Shown here: piece after piece, positions 10,900 to 21,632 of the stretch
How the letters are laid out: the number at the start of each line of letters is the position of its first letter
How positions within the stretch are numbered: the stretch's first letter is position 1
Translations under genes and position numbers: made by a program
Assembly: GCA_021234155.1 (NCBI GenBank)
Contig: JAJEKV010000014.1
Coordinates: forward strand, 10,373,563 to 10,437,562
Direction: 5' to 3'
Length of the DNA: 64,000 nucleotides
From: Isoetes taiwanensis
Taxonomy: Eukaryota; Streptophyta; Lycopodiopsida; Isoetales; Isoetaceae
Notes under the pieces: model-generated
What the model saw: the letters and a program-made list of their open reading frames with translations, nothing else
Databases searched by the model: none
Told to the model about the DNA's origin: nothing

Positions 10900-12500
10900 T
10901 ATATAATATTTTAGATACAAGTCCTCCGGCATCAAGATTTTAACTATTCTTGAAATCGCTAGGGTGGGATGGAATTATCCTCGAGAAAATTTCTTAACTT
11001 GGGCGTTCCCTACCGGCGTCCCAAGTTCGAGGGTATTGGTTGGCGTCCCCGCCCGCAAATTTGTCACCAATTCCTCTAGCGGTGATGGAGGTGTAGGCGC
11101 GGTTCTTTGCTAATCTTCCTGCCGTCGGTAGGAGCTGTAAGTCGAAGATGTCAAGTGCTATCGCTCTCTTGACTAAGACATCATAGTCGATGTTTGCGAC
11201 CATCCGAGCATGCATGCCAAAGCCGAGAGAGTGCAATGAGCATAAACACTCCTTCTTAGCCCGGGGATTTGAATTTGCGATTGTATTACGCTATTCTCCC
11301 ATCCAGCGGCGGGGAAGGTAGTACCTCAACGACCTGTCATTGTGTGCCGTTGATGACTCGTCACCAGCTTGGCCTCGGCTCTATGTCTTCCGGGTATTCG
11401 CCGACCTCCACCTCGGTGATTTCTCTGTGACCTCTGATTGTCGATGAAACTCGCCTGATGTCGATTCCTGCTCCTCTTGTGCGAGCTGGTGTCGAAGAGC
11501 TCGGCATCAAAATGCTTGTGGTCTTGCCACGGATCCCCATCCGTTCCTGGATGGCATAGAACTCCTTCTCAGATGGCAGTTCTCGAGCTTCCATTATTTG
11601 CCTTATCTCTTTGTAGGCTTGGATGTTGAAGTCGACTCCCTGTATAGGTGTCGGCTTCTCTCACTTGAAGTGGGAAGTCTGAGACTCCCCGGACGATGAA
11701 ATCATCTAGGTCTGGTTGCTGCCGTAGTTGGTGCAGCAACTCGTCGAGTCGGAGTTCTCTCTCCCTGCATTCAGGGAGATTATGGATATCGGCCGAGGGC
11801 GCGGTACTCCTCCCGAATCAATGATGATGGGGGCTAGGCTTGTGATGCCTAGCCCAAGTGGGGAAGCGACTCACGAGGGTGCATGTCGGCCGGCTCGAAG
11901 TTGGGTAACTCCTCTTACGCTGGCAGCGTTCTTCTGTTGAATTCGAGCTCCGCGTATTCCTCATCTTCCGATTCTTCTTCTTTGTTCTTCCTTCTTGCTC
12001 TTTTGATGCGCAAAAGCGGTACAGTGCTGCTGGCGAGGATGCTATGGGGTCCACCTCCATGGGAGGAATAGAGTTTTTTTCCTATTGGGTTTTCAGCACG
12101 GTGGGAAAGGAATATGGCCAAAGCGTGATTGTAGGAAAAATACTTGGTCTGTCATTTGTCGGGACCATGTAATCGGCAACCTCGTGCCTTGTTGGTCAAG
12201 TACTTGGCAATGTTTGGGACATCACCCAAGGCTGCTTGAAGGGATGGGTGGGGAACAAAATAGCATGTACAAGGGAAAGCTGACTAGGTCTTGACCTACC
12301 CTAGCTTGGAACTCAGTTAAAACTTCGCCTATATCGGCGTTCCATGCGAGTTGCTTGGACATCAATCTCTTTGGAAAAGTTGGAAGATGGTGTTGACATT
12401 GGTCTGTTACATGTGCCTTTGGCTGTACCATCGCTGAAGTCGGCGATTGCCATTGCTTTGGGGAAGATGTGAATAACAAGCGGATCACGGGGAGCACCTA
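10900..12500 (-). pseudogene. Unassigned retroelement coding remnant
   Basis: Several minus-strand open pieces follow the internal TATA box at 12569: a start near 12460 (MAIADFSDGTAKG), a highly charged piece near 11920-12000 (RRKNKEEESEDEEY), one at 11361-11594 (MEARELPSEKEFYAIQERMG), and one at 10994-11236 (DYDVLVKRAIALDIFDL). They are in different frames. I do not recognise the protein. Position between a promoter and gag suggests an N-terminal gag extension or an extra ORF of Gy1. Confidence 0.4.
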
Positions 12501-12568
12501 TGGGGCTGGGAAATCGCTTAGAGAGGTCGAGAGCGGACTTGTAGGGTGTCAAGTGGAAAATGGGGTCC

Positions 12569-12578
12569 CTATTTATAG
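12569..12578 (-). promoter_or_regulatory. TATA box of internal Gy1 LTR
   Basis: Minus strand CTATAAATAG, identical to the box at 14503-14512, which lies in the equivalent position of the right LTR. Confidence 0.6.
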
Positions 12579-12773
12579 ACAAAGGGAAAAACCTAATTTT
12601 TGGGTGACTTAGAAATTTATGGGGGTTGGGCAATTTGACCTATTAGGAGGTCCAAATGAGGATTTGAAGAAATTTTGCTTTTGGGGTTTGAGCATGCTAA
12701 GATTAGCTAATGAACCTATTGCAACAAAGCTGGAGGTCATTTGGATATGGCATGGTGGAGAAAATGCTAAGAG

Positions 12774-12838
12774 GTCTCACGCGTGCGCCCGGATAAAAAT
12801 GGGAGTTTCATTTTTGCTCTGGCGCCGACGTGTGAGAC
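12774..12838 (-). promoter_or_regulatory. Double-stem cassette C2
   Basis: Outer arms GTCTCAC and GTGAGAC; the inner inverted repeat is AAAATGGGA opposite TTTCATTTTT (one mismatch). Confidence 0.6.
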
Positions 12839-12969
12839 ATCGACTCTAAGTGGGTTAAACTTGTCCAATTTGGGTGATATGAGGGTCTAATCACGCTTTA
12901 GAGTCATCGAGTTAAAAATTGACCCCTTATTTGGTCGATTTGGAGCTATTTTGGGCAAATTTGAGCATG

Positions 12970-13033
12970 GTCTCAGGCGTTAGCCCGGATCAAAAATGAG
13001 AGTTTCATTTTTGCTCCTGGTATAGCGTGTGAC
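12970..13033 (-). promoter_or_regulatory. Double-stem cassette C3
   Basis: The outer arms GTCTCAG and GTGTGAC are slightly decayed; the inner AAAAATGA/TCATTTTT is perfect. Confidence 0.55.
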
Positions 13034-13222
13034 TTATCCTCTCAAATTGGTCTAAGATGTCATTTTTGACTAGAACAAAAGCTGGAACTTACTAACTCAA
13101 CTTAATTAAGCAAGATTACGCATGTTATTTAGTCCAAAACTCTTTATATTAACAAAAAAATTTCATCATATACAAAATTTTGCGGCGTTCTCCCTTAATA
13201 TAGGCTGGCTAGCATGACTCGC

Positions 13223-14396
13223 TTAGCATATGTCTTTATGCGGTGTCGAATCTTCAAAATCTTTGCACGGTTTTTGCTCTGTTGCCTCTTGCGGGGCCAG
13301 CAACATCTCGTCCAAATCACCCTCATTTCGTGTTGTATTCTTGAATAACTTCTCGGACCGGTCCGGGCAAGCGGTGCCGCGGGGGATTAAGCGGCTTCGT
13401 TGAAAATGCACGATTTCCGTGGCGCTTTCCTCTAAGCTCTCCTTTTTGTTGGCTCTTCTTTTTTGCTGGTGCCTAGGAGGCTTGGGCTTCTTGGGTGTGG
13501 CTGAGGGTGCGCTTCTGCCGTCGGATGTCCCCTTCAATAGTTCTTACTGTTTTCTTTGGTAATAGGAGTTGTAATCCTCCCACTTCTTCATATATCGTTG
13601 TGCTCCCTCATCTTCCTCTCGTAAACTTTGATGGGGTCGATCACATCGCCTCTCGGAACTGGCAGCGGTGCTTTGTTTCTATCCCCGTCGGGTATGGTGG
13701 GGGCCCTGCTTTGCTTTCGGGTTGCTTTCGAGTCGGGTCTTGCTTGCTCATTGGCGGGATCGCCGAAGGACGCCTCTTTATCGTGGGGTTAAAATCCTCA
13801 TCCTCAGGAGTCATCAGGAGGATGGGGAACTGTCTGCTGAAGCCGTTCTGGATGGCGACCTTGTGGGGAATTTCCTTGAGCTTCCTCTTGGGCTACGCCA
13901 CACCTTTGCCCTTGAGCTTTTTCTTGAATTCGGCCTCCTTGGCCTCCTGCTCCTCCCTCTTCCTTTTCTTCTCTTGCCTCTTTCTCTCTCGGCGGCGTTC
14001 TTTCACTTTCTGCTTCTTTATCCACGCCGCTAGTTCCTCCTCTTCGGCTGGATCGAGTGTCGTCTCTCTCTGTTCTTCCTGCTCCTCGGCCACCCGATCT
14101 TGTTCCTCCTTCCGCCTCTTTTCCTCCTCCATTTCTTCAAAAACCTGCTGCATCACATCTCCTTCCTCATTATTGAGGACTTCTGTCCCCGCGTTGGAGT
14201 GTGCGTCCTCCTCGACCTCCGTCTCATCCCCTCTTTGGTTGGTAGGGTTGTCGGGGTGCTCTTCGGACTCGGTCCCTTCACTAGATGAAGGATGGCCTCC
14301 TTGGCGAAAAAGACGCTCCCGAAGCATTCCTTGGAGTATGGCCCTGGGGGTTGTATCTCCAGGAGGAACTCTGGCAGTTTGTTTCGTCCTGGCCAT
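13223..14396 (-). pseudogene. Gy1 ORF with histone H3 tail mimic at N-terminus
   Basis: The frame starts at the ATG at 14396, about 20 nt after the primer-binding site. A start at 14447 would read through that site and is unlikely to be natural. The first nine residues, MARTKQTAR (14370-14396), equal the start of histone H3 including R2, T3, K4 and R8; H3 then has KS but this protein has VPPGDTT. Then follow an acidic stretch (EGTESEEHPDN, EVEEDAH), a long charged coiled coil (about residues 85-165 from this ATG; EEEKRRKEEQ, KERRRERKRQ), and after a stop near 13893 a continuing frame with FSRQFPILLMTPEDED, a tyrosine-rich YMKKWEDYNSYYQRKQ, and a basic tail (KKPKPPRHQQKRRANKK, 13223-13537). 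With stops ignored it would be about 390 residues. No histone fold, gag block, zinc knuckle or enzyme domain is visible. The function is unknown. Confidence 0.6.
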
Positions 14397-14414
14397 GTTT
14401 GACGGCTCGTCAAT

Positions 14415-14432
14415 CCGATGTCGGGCGCCCAA
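14415..14432 (-). other. Gy1 primer-binding site
   Basis: Minus strand TGGGCGCCCGACATCGG, close to the TGGCGCCCGA... type of primer-binding site known from many LTR elements. It lies between the LTR end and the ATG at 14396. Confidence 0.55.
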
Positions 14433-14502
14433 AAATCGCCTTAGCAAGGGGGAGCGATTTTTCCAAAGAGGAACGTAGAAATGGGGGGGAGGGGGTCTAG
14501 GT

Positions 14503-14512
14503 CTATTTATAG
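14503..14512 (-). promoter_or_regulatory. TATA box of Gy1 right LTR
   Basis: CTATAAATAG on the minus strand, about 75 nt before the primer-binding site and about 100 nt after cassette C4. It fits a U3 promoter driving the ORF at 14396. Confidence 0.65.
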
Positions 14513-14611
14513 ATGGCCAATTTTAGGTCAAATTTCAAACTACTCTTTTGGGTGAGCCAAGACACTTATTAACCCGTTACATGGGCGTAATTTAGACTTT
14601 TCTAACTATTG

Positions 14612-14673
14612 GTCTCTGCGTTGCGCCCCAGATCAATATCACGGAGTTCGGTTGCTCTGGCGGCGTGTGAGAC
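14612..14673 (-). promoter_or_regulatory. Double-stem cassette C4 (decayed)
   Basis: The outer arms GGTCTCTGCG and CGTGTGAGAC are recognisable. The inner inverted repeat is lost, while GATCAA and TTGCTCTGG remain. Confidence 0.45.
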
Positions 14674-14808
14674 ATGGTGAATTTTGATGCTAAATTTTAT
14701 GCTTTCTAAGCATATTTGTAATATACTAATCGGCTAGTTCTTAGCTTGGAATTGAATTACCATGTTACTTTTAAAATTCATCACTTTTTTAAGGTGTTTT
14801 GGCTCAAT

Positions 14809-14875
14809 GTCTCACCGTTTAAGCCAAACTCAAAAATGAGAGTTTCATTTTTGCTCCTGGCGCGACGTGTGAGAC
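14809..14875 (-). promoter_or_regulatory. Double-stem cassette C5
   Basis: The outer arms GTCTCAC and GTGAGAC and the inner AAAAATGA/TCATTTTT are all perfect. It lies about 200 bp upstream of C4 on the minus strand. Confidence 0.6.
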
Positions 14876-16569
14876 CTTCTTGCTTTAGAAGGGTTTGGCT
14901 CACTAATTTTAATCTTTTTATGTTCTAGTTCACTTACTGTTACTAGCTTAGCATAAAACTATAAAAAATGAGAAAAAATTTCCCATTTTAGAGGTTTGAG
15001 GATCCTATCAAGTTAGTACTCTTTGGGAGCATGGTGGGTGCTTTGCTCTTGGTCTCCAAGAACATTGCTCGATACCCTTTGTGGCGTCCCTACTCATATC
15101 ACGTTGCACTCACCAGGTATACAAACAAGTTCATCCCCATACCAGCTCCATCGCGTCTGAGGACCCTCCACATATCCTTTGCAACCGTAATGAATTCCGG
15201 TGGGAAGAATGAAGGGGTCATTTTACCCCGTCTCCCTCGGGGCCTATCTAGGCTGGCTTGAGCGTAAACATACATGTCGGTATACAACAACATCACATAT
15301 CCACCTCGAAAGGGTGGTACATCAACATCTCTGCATAGACAAAGATCAACACCTCACATGGGAAGTCCTACCCAAGGCTCGGACTTCGGAGGAGGGATGG
15401 CCCGGGTGGCTTGGGTCTCGGGCAATGGATTTGGGTGGCATGAGAACATGGCTTAGGGTTGTCCACTCCATCCGCCCCTCAGGTGCACACTGCGGAGTAG
15501 GCTGAAAAGTGTTGGGACTGGCCGTAATGTAGCGGGATGCATAGCCAAAGGGGCTACTCTGGGTTGCATCTCCCCTAGTTCGAGATGGGGCAGGTAGGGA
15601 TCACTCCCTCGAGGAGATCACGTCTTGACTCAAGGTGACTAGAGGGCCACCGCCCTTATTCGACTTGAACCCAATGGAGAGTGGCGCATCACTCCCGGGT
15701 GTCGAGCCCATGCCTTGCCCGCACTCAGTGGCAAACCATTAGACCTAGTCCACAATGATCCCCGGTAGGCCTTACACACCAGAGGGATCGTTCAAGAGTC
15801 AGAACACGAACCTCCTTGTAAGCCAGTCTGGCCCCTTCACCCACAACCAAGTATGGTTCTTGTGCCGCGGGCGAAACTTCAAGTGTGCTAAGGAGGCTAG
15901 CTAGGGCATCAACTACTAAGTTTGTAAGTCTCTACCCCCCTTCCCAATACAATGAGTCCACAGAATTCATCCATCCATCACATCATCATAGAACTAAAGA
16001 ATAAGATCTAATCTATATCATAGAGTTAGGTTCTTTAGTTATGGCCGATCGAGGATGCGCTTGGCTACTAAAAGCGTAATTTAATAGGCTAAACCTATTG
16101 GTTCGATGGTTTGGAATACGGTTTAGGCTATTAAATCGACTAAATACCCGATCCCTGGTTCACTCCTCTTGATCGAATCGTCCATGTAAACTGTTTGCTT
16201 GGAGATCGCGGTCGAAGAAAATCGGCGAGCTAGCGCCGCCAGGAGGCGGATCTTGGGAGTCGGTTGACTCTTGGTGGCCGGAGCTTCGAAAGGTTACCGT
16301 GGGCCGAAAAAAAAGGAAGAATTAGGGGTTTAGTTGCCTTACATAGGCTATCGGTTAGGTTTAGGGTTTCCATGACCCTATGCCTCTTTAAAGGTTAATG
16401 GTCTAAAAGTCGCACATTAATAAGTGTGCGCACCTTTACAAGATTGCCCCTAGAGCTACTTGCTTGGCTATCTGTCGGTGTACCGCGTCGATTGGAATGC
16501 GTGTCGCGTGTGGCCGATCTTGATATGGTATCGTCTTGAGACCATATATATCGTCTTTGGAGCGTCACA

Positions 16570-17560
16570 AGTAGCATAGCTAAAGGTTGTGGACAACAGT
16601 CACATCCGAGTCCAAATATGCGACTTTTTTTATATACGTCATTATTGGAGGAGCGGAAGAAAAACAAACTTTCATGGTGGTGTGTGGTAACAATTCTTTT
16701 CTAATAGACCCTGCTTATTGTTCTTTCCATCATTTGCAGACACTCTTCTGACCATATTTTTGAGCCCCAACTTTGCAATGTCTAAGTTGCAATACCTCTC
16801 GCTTCTATGTTGATGGCAAGATGGAACGTCTTACTTTTTGTTTACTTTTTGTTTCTAGCTCTATGGCAATCATGGAAATTTCGGTCGAGAAAATCATCCT
16901 TCAAGATAGATGCTTTGTAATATAAAATATAAGAAATAGGTGAAGGAAACACCGGGATTCCTTAGGGTCAATCTTTGTTACAGTTGCACAAGGCCCCCAA
17001 AGATCAATTGTTATTAGTTTTTTATATATTACTTTACATGTAACCACTATAATAAAGTAATATTACTCTGTAAGTTAATGTGTTGAATAACTATAACTAG
17101 TTACGTAGTTTGATTTTTTACTTTATTCTAGTTCATTGCCAGAATTCTACATCATAGATTTTTGTAGTAGTTTTTTGTTTAGTTAATAGTATGCCTAATT
17201 AATAATATAGGTAGAAAATCACAAGTGATTTTTTTGTACTGTCAACATGTACAACTTGAGGTGGTTTTCTAATAAAGTTCTCATAACTTGCCCGAAATGA
17301 GAAATCGTATATTTATACCATATGATTTTGCATGGTTTTTTTGTGCATATGCGAATATATATAAAGCTCACGCTGGACCACTGATATATGAAATGGAAGT
17401 TGTTTTATTATGGAGGCACATGGGATTCTGCATGAATTGCTACAGGTGTGTTGCTTCTAGATTCTTGTTTTTCTTGTGGTTTGCGTGGGATTTCTATGTC
17501 TTTTTGCTTGCATTGTAAGCAAAGCTCCTTCAGCAGTGCCTGAGGTACTTATTCTTCCAG
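16570..17560. other. No gene recognised
   Basis: AT-rich DNA with no coding signal that I can support. Confidence 0.4.
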
Positions 17561-17589
17561 GCTCTTGGTTTTAGCTTTAGTTAGGGGCA

Positions 17590-18570
17590 GGATGTCTTTA
17601 AAGAAGGCTGCAAGGAAGGGTAAAGGGGTTGCTAGGTCTATTTCTCCATCTTTCAGTTCTCTTCAAATTGATGGTTCCTGTGTTAAGACTTGTTTGGGAC
17701 ATGATTGGAGAGCAATTGACATCAATGTGACATTCTTTATCTACCTTTTTGTGACAAGAAATGTTTGACAAAGGCAGTTGCACTTGAATAGGGTGCATCT
17801 GTGGATCATTTGCATTGCCAAGCTGTTCTTAGGGTCTGTTACAAGTCTCCCAAGGTTGTGAATGAGGCCATAAAGAAAGACTTGAATTGGCCTTCAAAGC
17901 CTGCTAAAGTTGTGTGTGTGTAAGGCATTGAAGAACAATAAGCTACACTTTTTAAGGGCATGGTTTGTTACTACATGAAGGATGTAGAAAAGGTTCATTA
18001 TATATGTCATCTTCATGATATTAGTGAATCTACAATTGAAAAAGGGAAGGATTTGTGCTTGAGATGAGGGGCAGATGAAATGAAAAATCTTGTTGTATTA
18101 CACAACAAAAACTTGTGGAACAGGGCTGCTCATTTTTTTTTTATCATGGCAATCGTAGACTTATTGCTAGTTTGACTTACATGTTGTGCGGGATGATAAG
18201 GTCAAGGAAATACACATTCTCCAGTTCATGGGTCATACCCTCTAACACTGCTCATATTAATGAGCATAGAGTTAGAGCAGCCTGGAGAGTGCTCTTGAAT
18301 CCTAGTCATTGTATGCCTCCCAATATGAGGACCATATAGTTTGAATTGCCTGCATGCTTTGTGGTTTCGGAAATAAATGGGCCTGGCCAAAGACGGTATT
18401 GGGATGACAGTATTCCTAGTGATGAGGAGGATGTAAACTTCCAAGACATAGGAGATCCTTCCCATATCCTTGATGTTGCAATCCTAGAGTCTAGTGTGGA
18501 CTATATTCCCATCCACACGGGTGATCACACAATGGCAGTTGGTTTTTATTTTCCTTTGTTTGTTGTATAG
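17590..18570 (+). pseudogene. Coding-like remnant, unidentified
   Basis: Plus-strand open pieces in shifting frames line up over 1 kb: MSLKKAARKGKGVARSISP (from 17590), KSPKVVNEAIKKDLNWPSK, KGMVCYYMKDVEKVHYICHL, SSWVIPSNTAHINEHRVRAAW (18115-18339) and GPGQRRYWDDSIPSDEEDV (18346-18570). Codon usage looks protein-like, but I recognise no family. Several stops and frameshifts are present. It could be a decayed transposon or host gene. Confidence 0.3.
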
Positions 18571-18574
18571 TTGA

Positions 18575-21500
18575 AATTTATTTGCCGCCTTCGCTCATCA
18601 GCCCGCAAATTGACGCTTCGCATCCTTATCCTCGTTTTTTCTGCTCAGGCGTTGGTTTGTATACAGGTTGGGACTGAGTGAGGACCACTGTATAGCGGCC
18701 TCGCTTTGTGTCTTGAGCCGCCAACTTACTGGTTTTTTTATGCTACTGGGCAGCCATATCTAGTGTGAAATAGAAGCGATTGGGTGTGTCGATTTTGGAG
18801 CTGTACACTTTGAGGTCTCACATGAGTCTTGCTATGGCCTTAACAATCCAAGATATCTTCCAAGTTGATGCTATAATTAGGCATTCACAGCCTGGTCTGC
18901 CCATAAACTAGTGATTGAGTTTGCCCATGAACTTGTGAATATGAGTTTCCTTTTTGTGTTTGTGAATACGCTCTTTCTGCTTTAGAGACCGTTGCAATAC
19001 ATGTTGCTGTGTATAGAATGGTTGTATAAACTGAGGCCGATTTAGGTGTGGTTTTTGATTTGGTGCAGGTTACTTGAGTTCAAGATTGTACAATTGAATT
19101 AAGTATTGTGGTTTGGCATTTTGTGCACGTCATAGTTTTTGTAGTAACTCAGTTGAATTTTCAGCGGGCTATGGCCCCTAGGTATAGCAATTATTCCTAC
19201 ACTGGGATTGCTGCTATATCTGGATGAGCATGGACATCTTGTTGGGGTTCAACTCCCCACGCTCAATAACTTGTGCTTGTTTTCTTTTCCATATTTATAC
19301 GAAGTCCATACTACTTGTGGTAATCACTCCGATGTCGCTAGGTGCTTGCAACATTAGAGTGATTACTCCCATCATTAAGCTTCCATAACACTCAGCGGCA
19401 TCATAGTGATTACTCCCATCATAAGCTTCTCTGGATGTAGTTTCAATTATTCGATGATTGAGGTAAGGCTAGAGCATTGGCATCTTGGAGTTCGATTTAC
19501 CAGGCCCTATTCTATCTTAGTTTGAAGAAGTGTAGTGCACTGTTATATTGAATGGTTGACAACCATTGAATTGGCTTTTAAAATTTCCATTGACCTCATG
19601 GGGTCAAAACAAGGCTATTTGACTCCATCTTGATTTCAAACGAATGGCATCTACGCCTCTAGAGGGTATATCCTATGGATATACCATGATCCAATGGCCC
19701 TGAAAAATCTTGAGGCACCCTAAACAATGAAACAATATATTTTGATATAAAACAATGTTGTTACATACATTGGAATGTCTCACTTTTAATGACAAAGCTA
19801 TAAGCCAATGATGCTTTGGATGATGCATGGCATGAAAAAACTACAGCAAAATGCTAACAGTTTTTTCACCAATACATTGATGGCTTACGTCCTCTAACCT
19901 AATACGTGTTTAGATAAGCCAATGATGCTTTGGATAACGCATGGTATTAGTTTGTATCCATGAACCATTGCCATTTTGAAGACATAAGCGGTTATCCAAA
20001 TGATGAGTTGCTTCATCCATCAGAATAGAATAGAATAGTTTTTTTAACGTCCACGGAGACCAATAGATCATGGGACCCATACAATGGGCTAGTACAATCA
20101 TTACTACTAGGATTAAAAAACCCCTGCCTCGAAAGGTTTTCAATTAATGTTACCAAGTTATTAATGTTTTCTATGTAAACTAGTAATGGTGCCCGACATT
20201 GCCATATAACATATACTATAGATAATATCGTATAAATACAATAGGATGATTTGACTGTCTTATACAGAAGATTTGATCATTGGTGCTAGGCTTTTAGGGG
20301 GACTTTAGCTTCAAGCAATTAGATGTGCAGAACATATGAGACAGGCTGAATTTTATAGCAAGAATTATTAAAGGCAATATATTCTTGGATCTGAGGCTTT
20401 GGAAAGCCAGGTGAACGTTGATTAATTTGCAAAAGGTACTTTGGAGTAGCAACTCTAGCTGGAACCCAAAAATCTAGCAGCTCCGAATAGTTTAGCAATG
20501 TTAATTTTGAGGAACTTATTAACTCCTAAGGATCTCAAGTGGTAAGAAATTTGTTCAAGAGCAGTAGTATACATGGAAGGAAAAATTAGTAGGCACAGCA
20601 AGTCAATTACAGAACGCAAAGGAGATAACAGTGGGCAACAGGAATGGTAAAATATTCTTGTGAACGCCACATAAATACAGTGCAATCCAGTTAGCCTCTG
20701 ATATTCTTTAAACTAGAGTACCTATCTTTGCAAGATATTTGCAACAGAAACTACCTGCAATATAATATTACCTCTGAAAAAATCTACTATGGAAAACCAT
20801 GTGTTTGCAAGGGCCAGCTGAACAAATTTATCAGGTCTTTGTTACTGCAAGAAAAGAACAAATTTATCTGACTTGACATCAAGAGCTTTCACTTTTAAAG
20901 AATTGTCAAGGACATATAATAGACAAATTCCAACACTCTAAACTACAACTATCAACAAGTATCAGTAGCAAAATGCAGCCTCTCCCTAAAGTCATAATAA
21001 CAACTAAGCACTAAAATGTCTTGACCAGAAGCAGCCAAGCACTCTCAACCTATGGAGCCGTGAATCCACCTGGCCATCATATAAAACTTCCATCTATGAT
21101 ACCCCTGTCTATATTAGCATCTTAAACATTCAGTAGATGCCAGTCAAACCCCTAGAAATTTGAAAAGAGCAGGTGTGCCATGATAGGCATCATCACGATA
21201 ACAATAACTTGCTAATGTGGGGCAACACATCATATGAATGACATGAAAATATTTCAATGCATGTTTTACGAAATAAGAAATAAGCTAACAAAATTTGGTA
21301 GAATTTTAGGATATAACTACGCATTGACATCATGCATCACTAATTTTTTTGCCAATGAAATGAGCAGCATTTAAAAGCCTTTAAAAAGTTAGATACCTTG
21401 CATTGAATAGGAGGAGAATGGCATAGGAATGCACAAATGGCTAATGGTATCCTAATGGAGCACTTTCATCCAGTATATGTTGTGATAATTGCATTGTGAG

Positions 21501-21627
21501 ATTTGTAGGGCAACCTATCGTGCATGCTTCATTTAAATATCATGCTACGTATTCATTTGAAACATGTTTTTACCTAATCACACCATGGATGATCCTGCCC
21601 AACTACAATTTCTCAGACATTGGCACA
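18575..21627. other. No gene recognised
   Basis: AT-rich DNA. It contains a short direct duplication (GATAAGCCAATGATGCTTTG-like at about 19800 and 19915) and a duplicated GTGATTACTCCCATCAT near 19356 and 19402. No coding signal is supported. Confidence 0.4.
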
Positions 21628-21632
21628 TGCTT
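21628..21632. other. Copia target-site duplication, left
   Basis: TGCTT, repeated exactly at 31204-31208. Confidence 0.85.

Larger units (their letters stand above)
12490..13100 (-). repeat. Internal Gy1 LTR promoter remnant
   Basis: This segment repeats the layout of the 3' part of the right LTR. Two double-stem cassettes about 200 bp apart (12970-13033 and 12774-12838) are followed on the minus strand by a CTATAAATAG box (12569-12578), then a leader, then a degenerate primer-binding-like string near 12490-12510. It suggests a second, diverged LTR inside the element. The two Gy1 copies are therefore nested or fused. Confidence 0.5.
14433..16569 (-). repeat. Gy1 right (5') LTR
   Basis: The minus-strand start TGTGACG is at 16569, and the end lies just before the primer-binding site at 14432, giving about 2.1 kb. 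The part 14732-16569 matches the left LTR. The part 14433-14731 (TATA box, leader, cassette C4) has no counterpart on the left. The flank beyond 16569 (AGTAG) has no matching target-site copy at the left end, because the left LTR is truncated. Confidence 0.7.

Noticed and set aside
10900-12500. Endogenous pararetrovirus coat or movement protein
   Set aside because: No zinc knuckle, movement motif or caulimovirid RT order was seen. The region sits between gypsy-type signals.
14370-14396. A true histone H3 gene
   Set aside because: Only the first nine residues match. No histone fold sequence follows.
13495-14478. 327-codon plus-strand open frame rich in Ser, Leu and Cys
   Set aside because: It lies exactly antisense to the charged minus-strand ORF (Glu/Lys/Arg codons read as Leu/Ser/Phe). 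The minus strand has the promoter, primer site and sensible protein order.
14732-16569. Solo LTR
   Set aside because: It is followed by a primer-binding site and an ORF in the right orientation, with a related LTR on the left, so it is a 5' LTR of a larger element.
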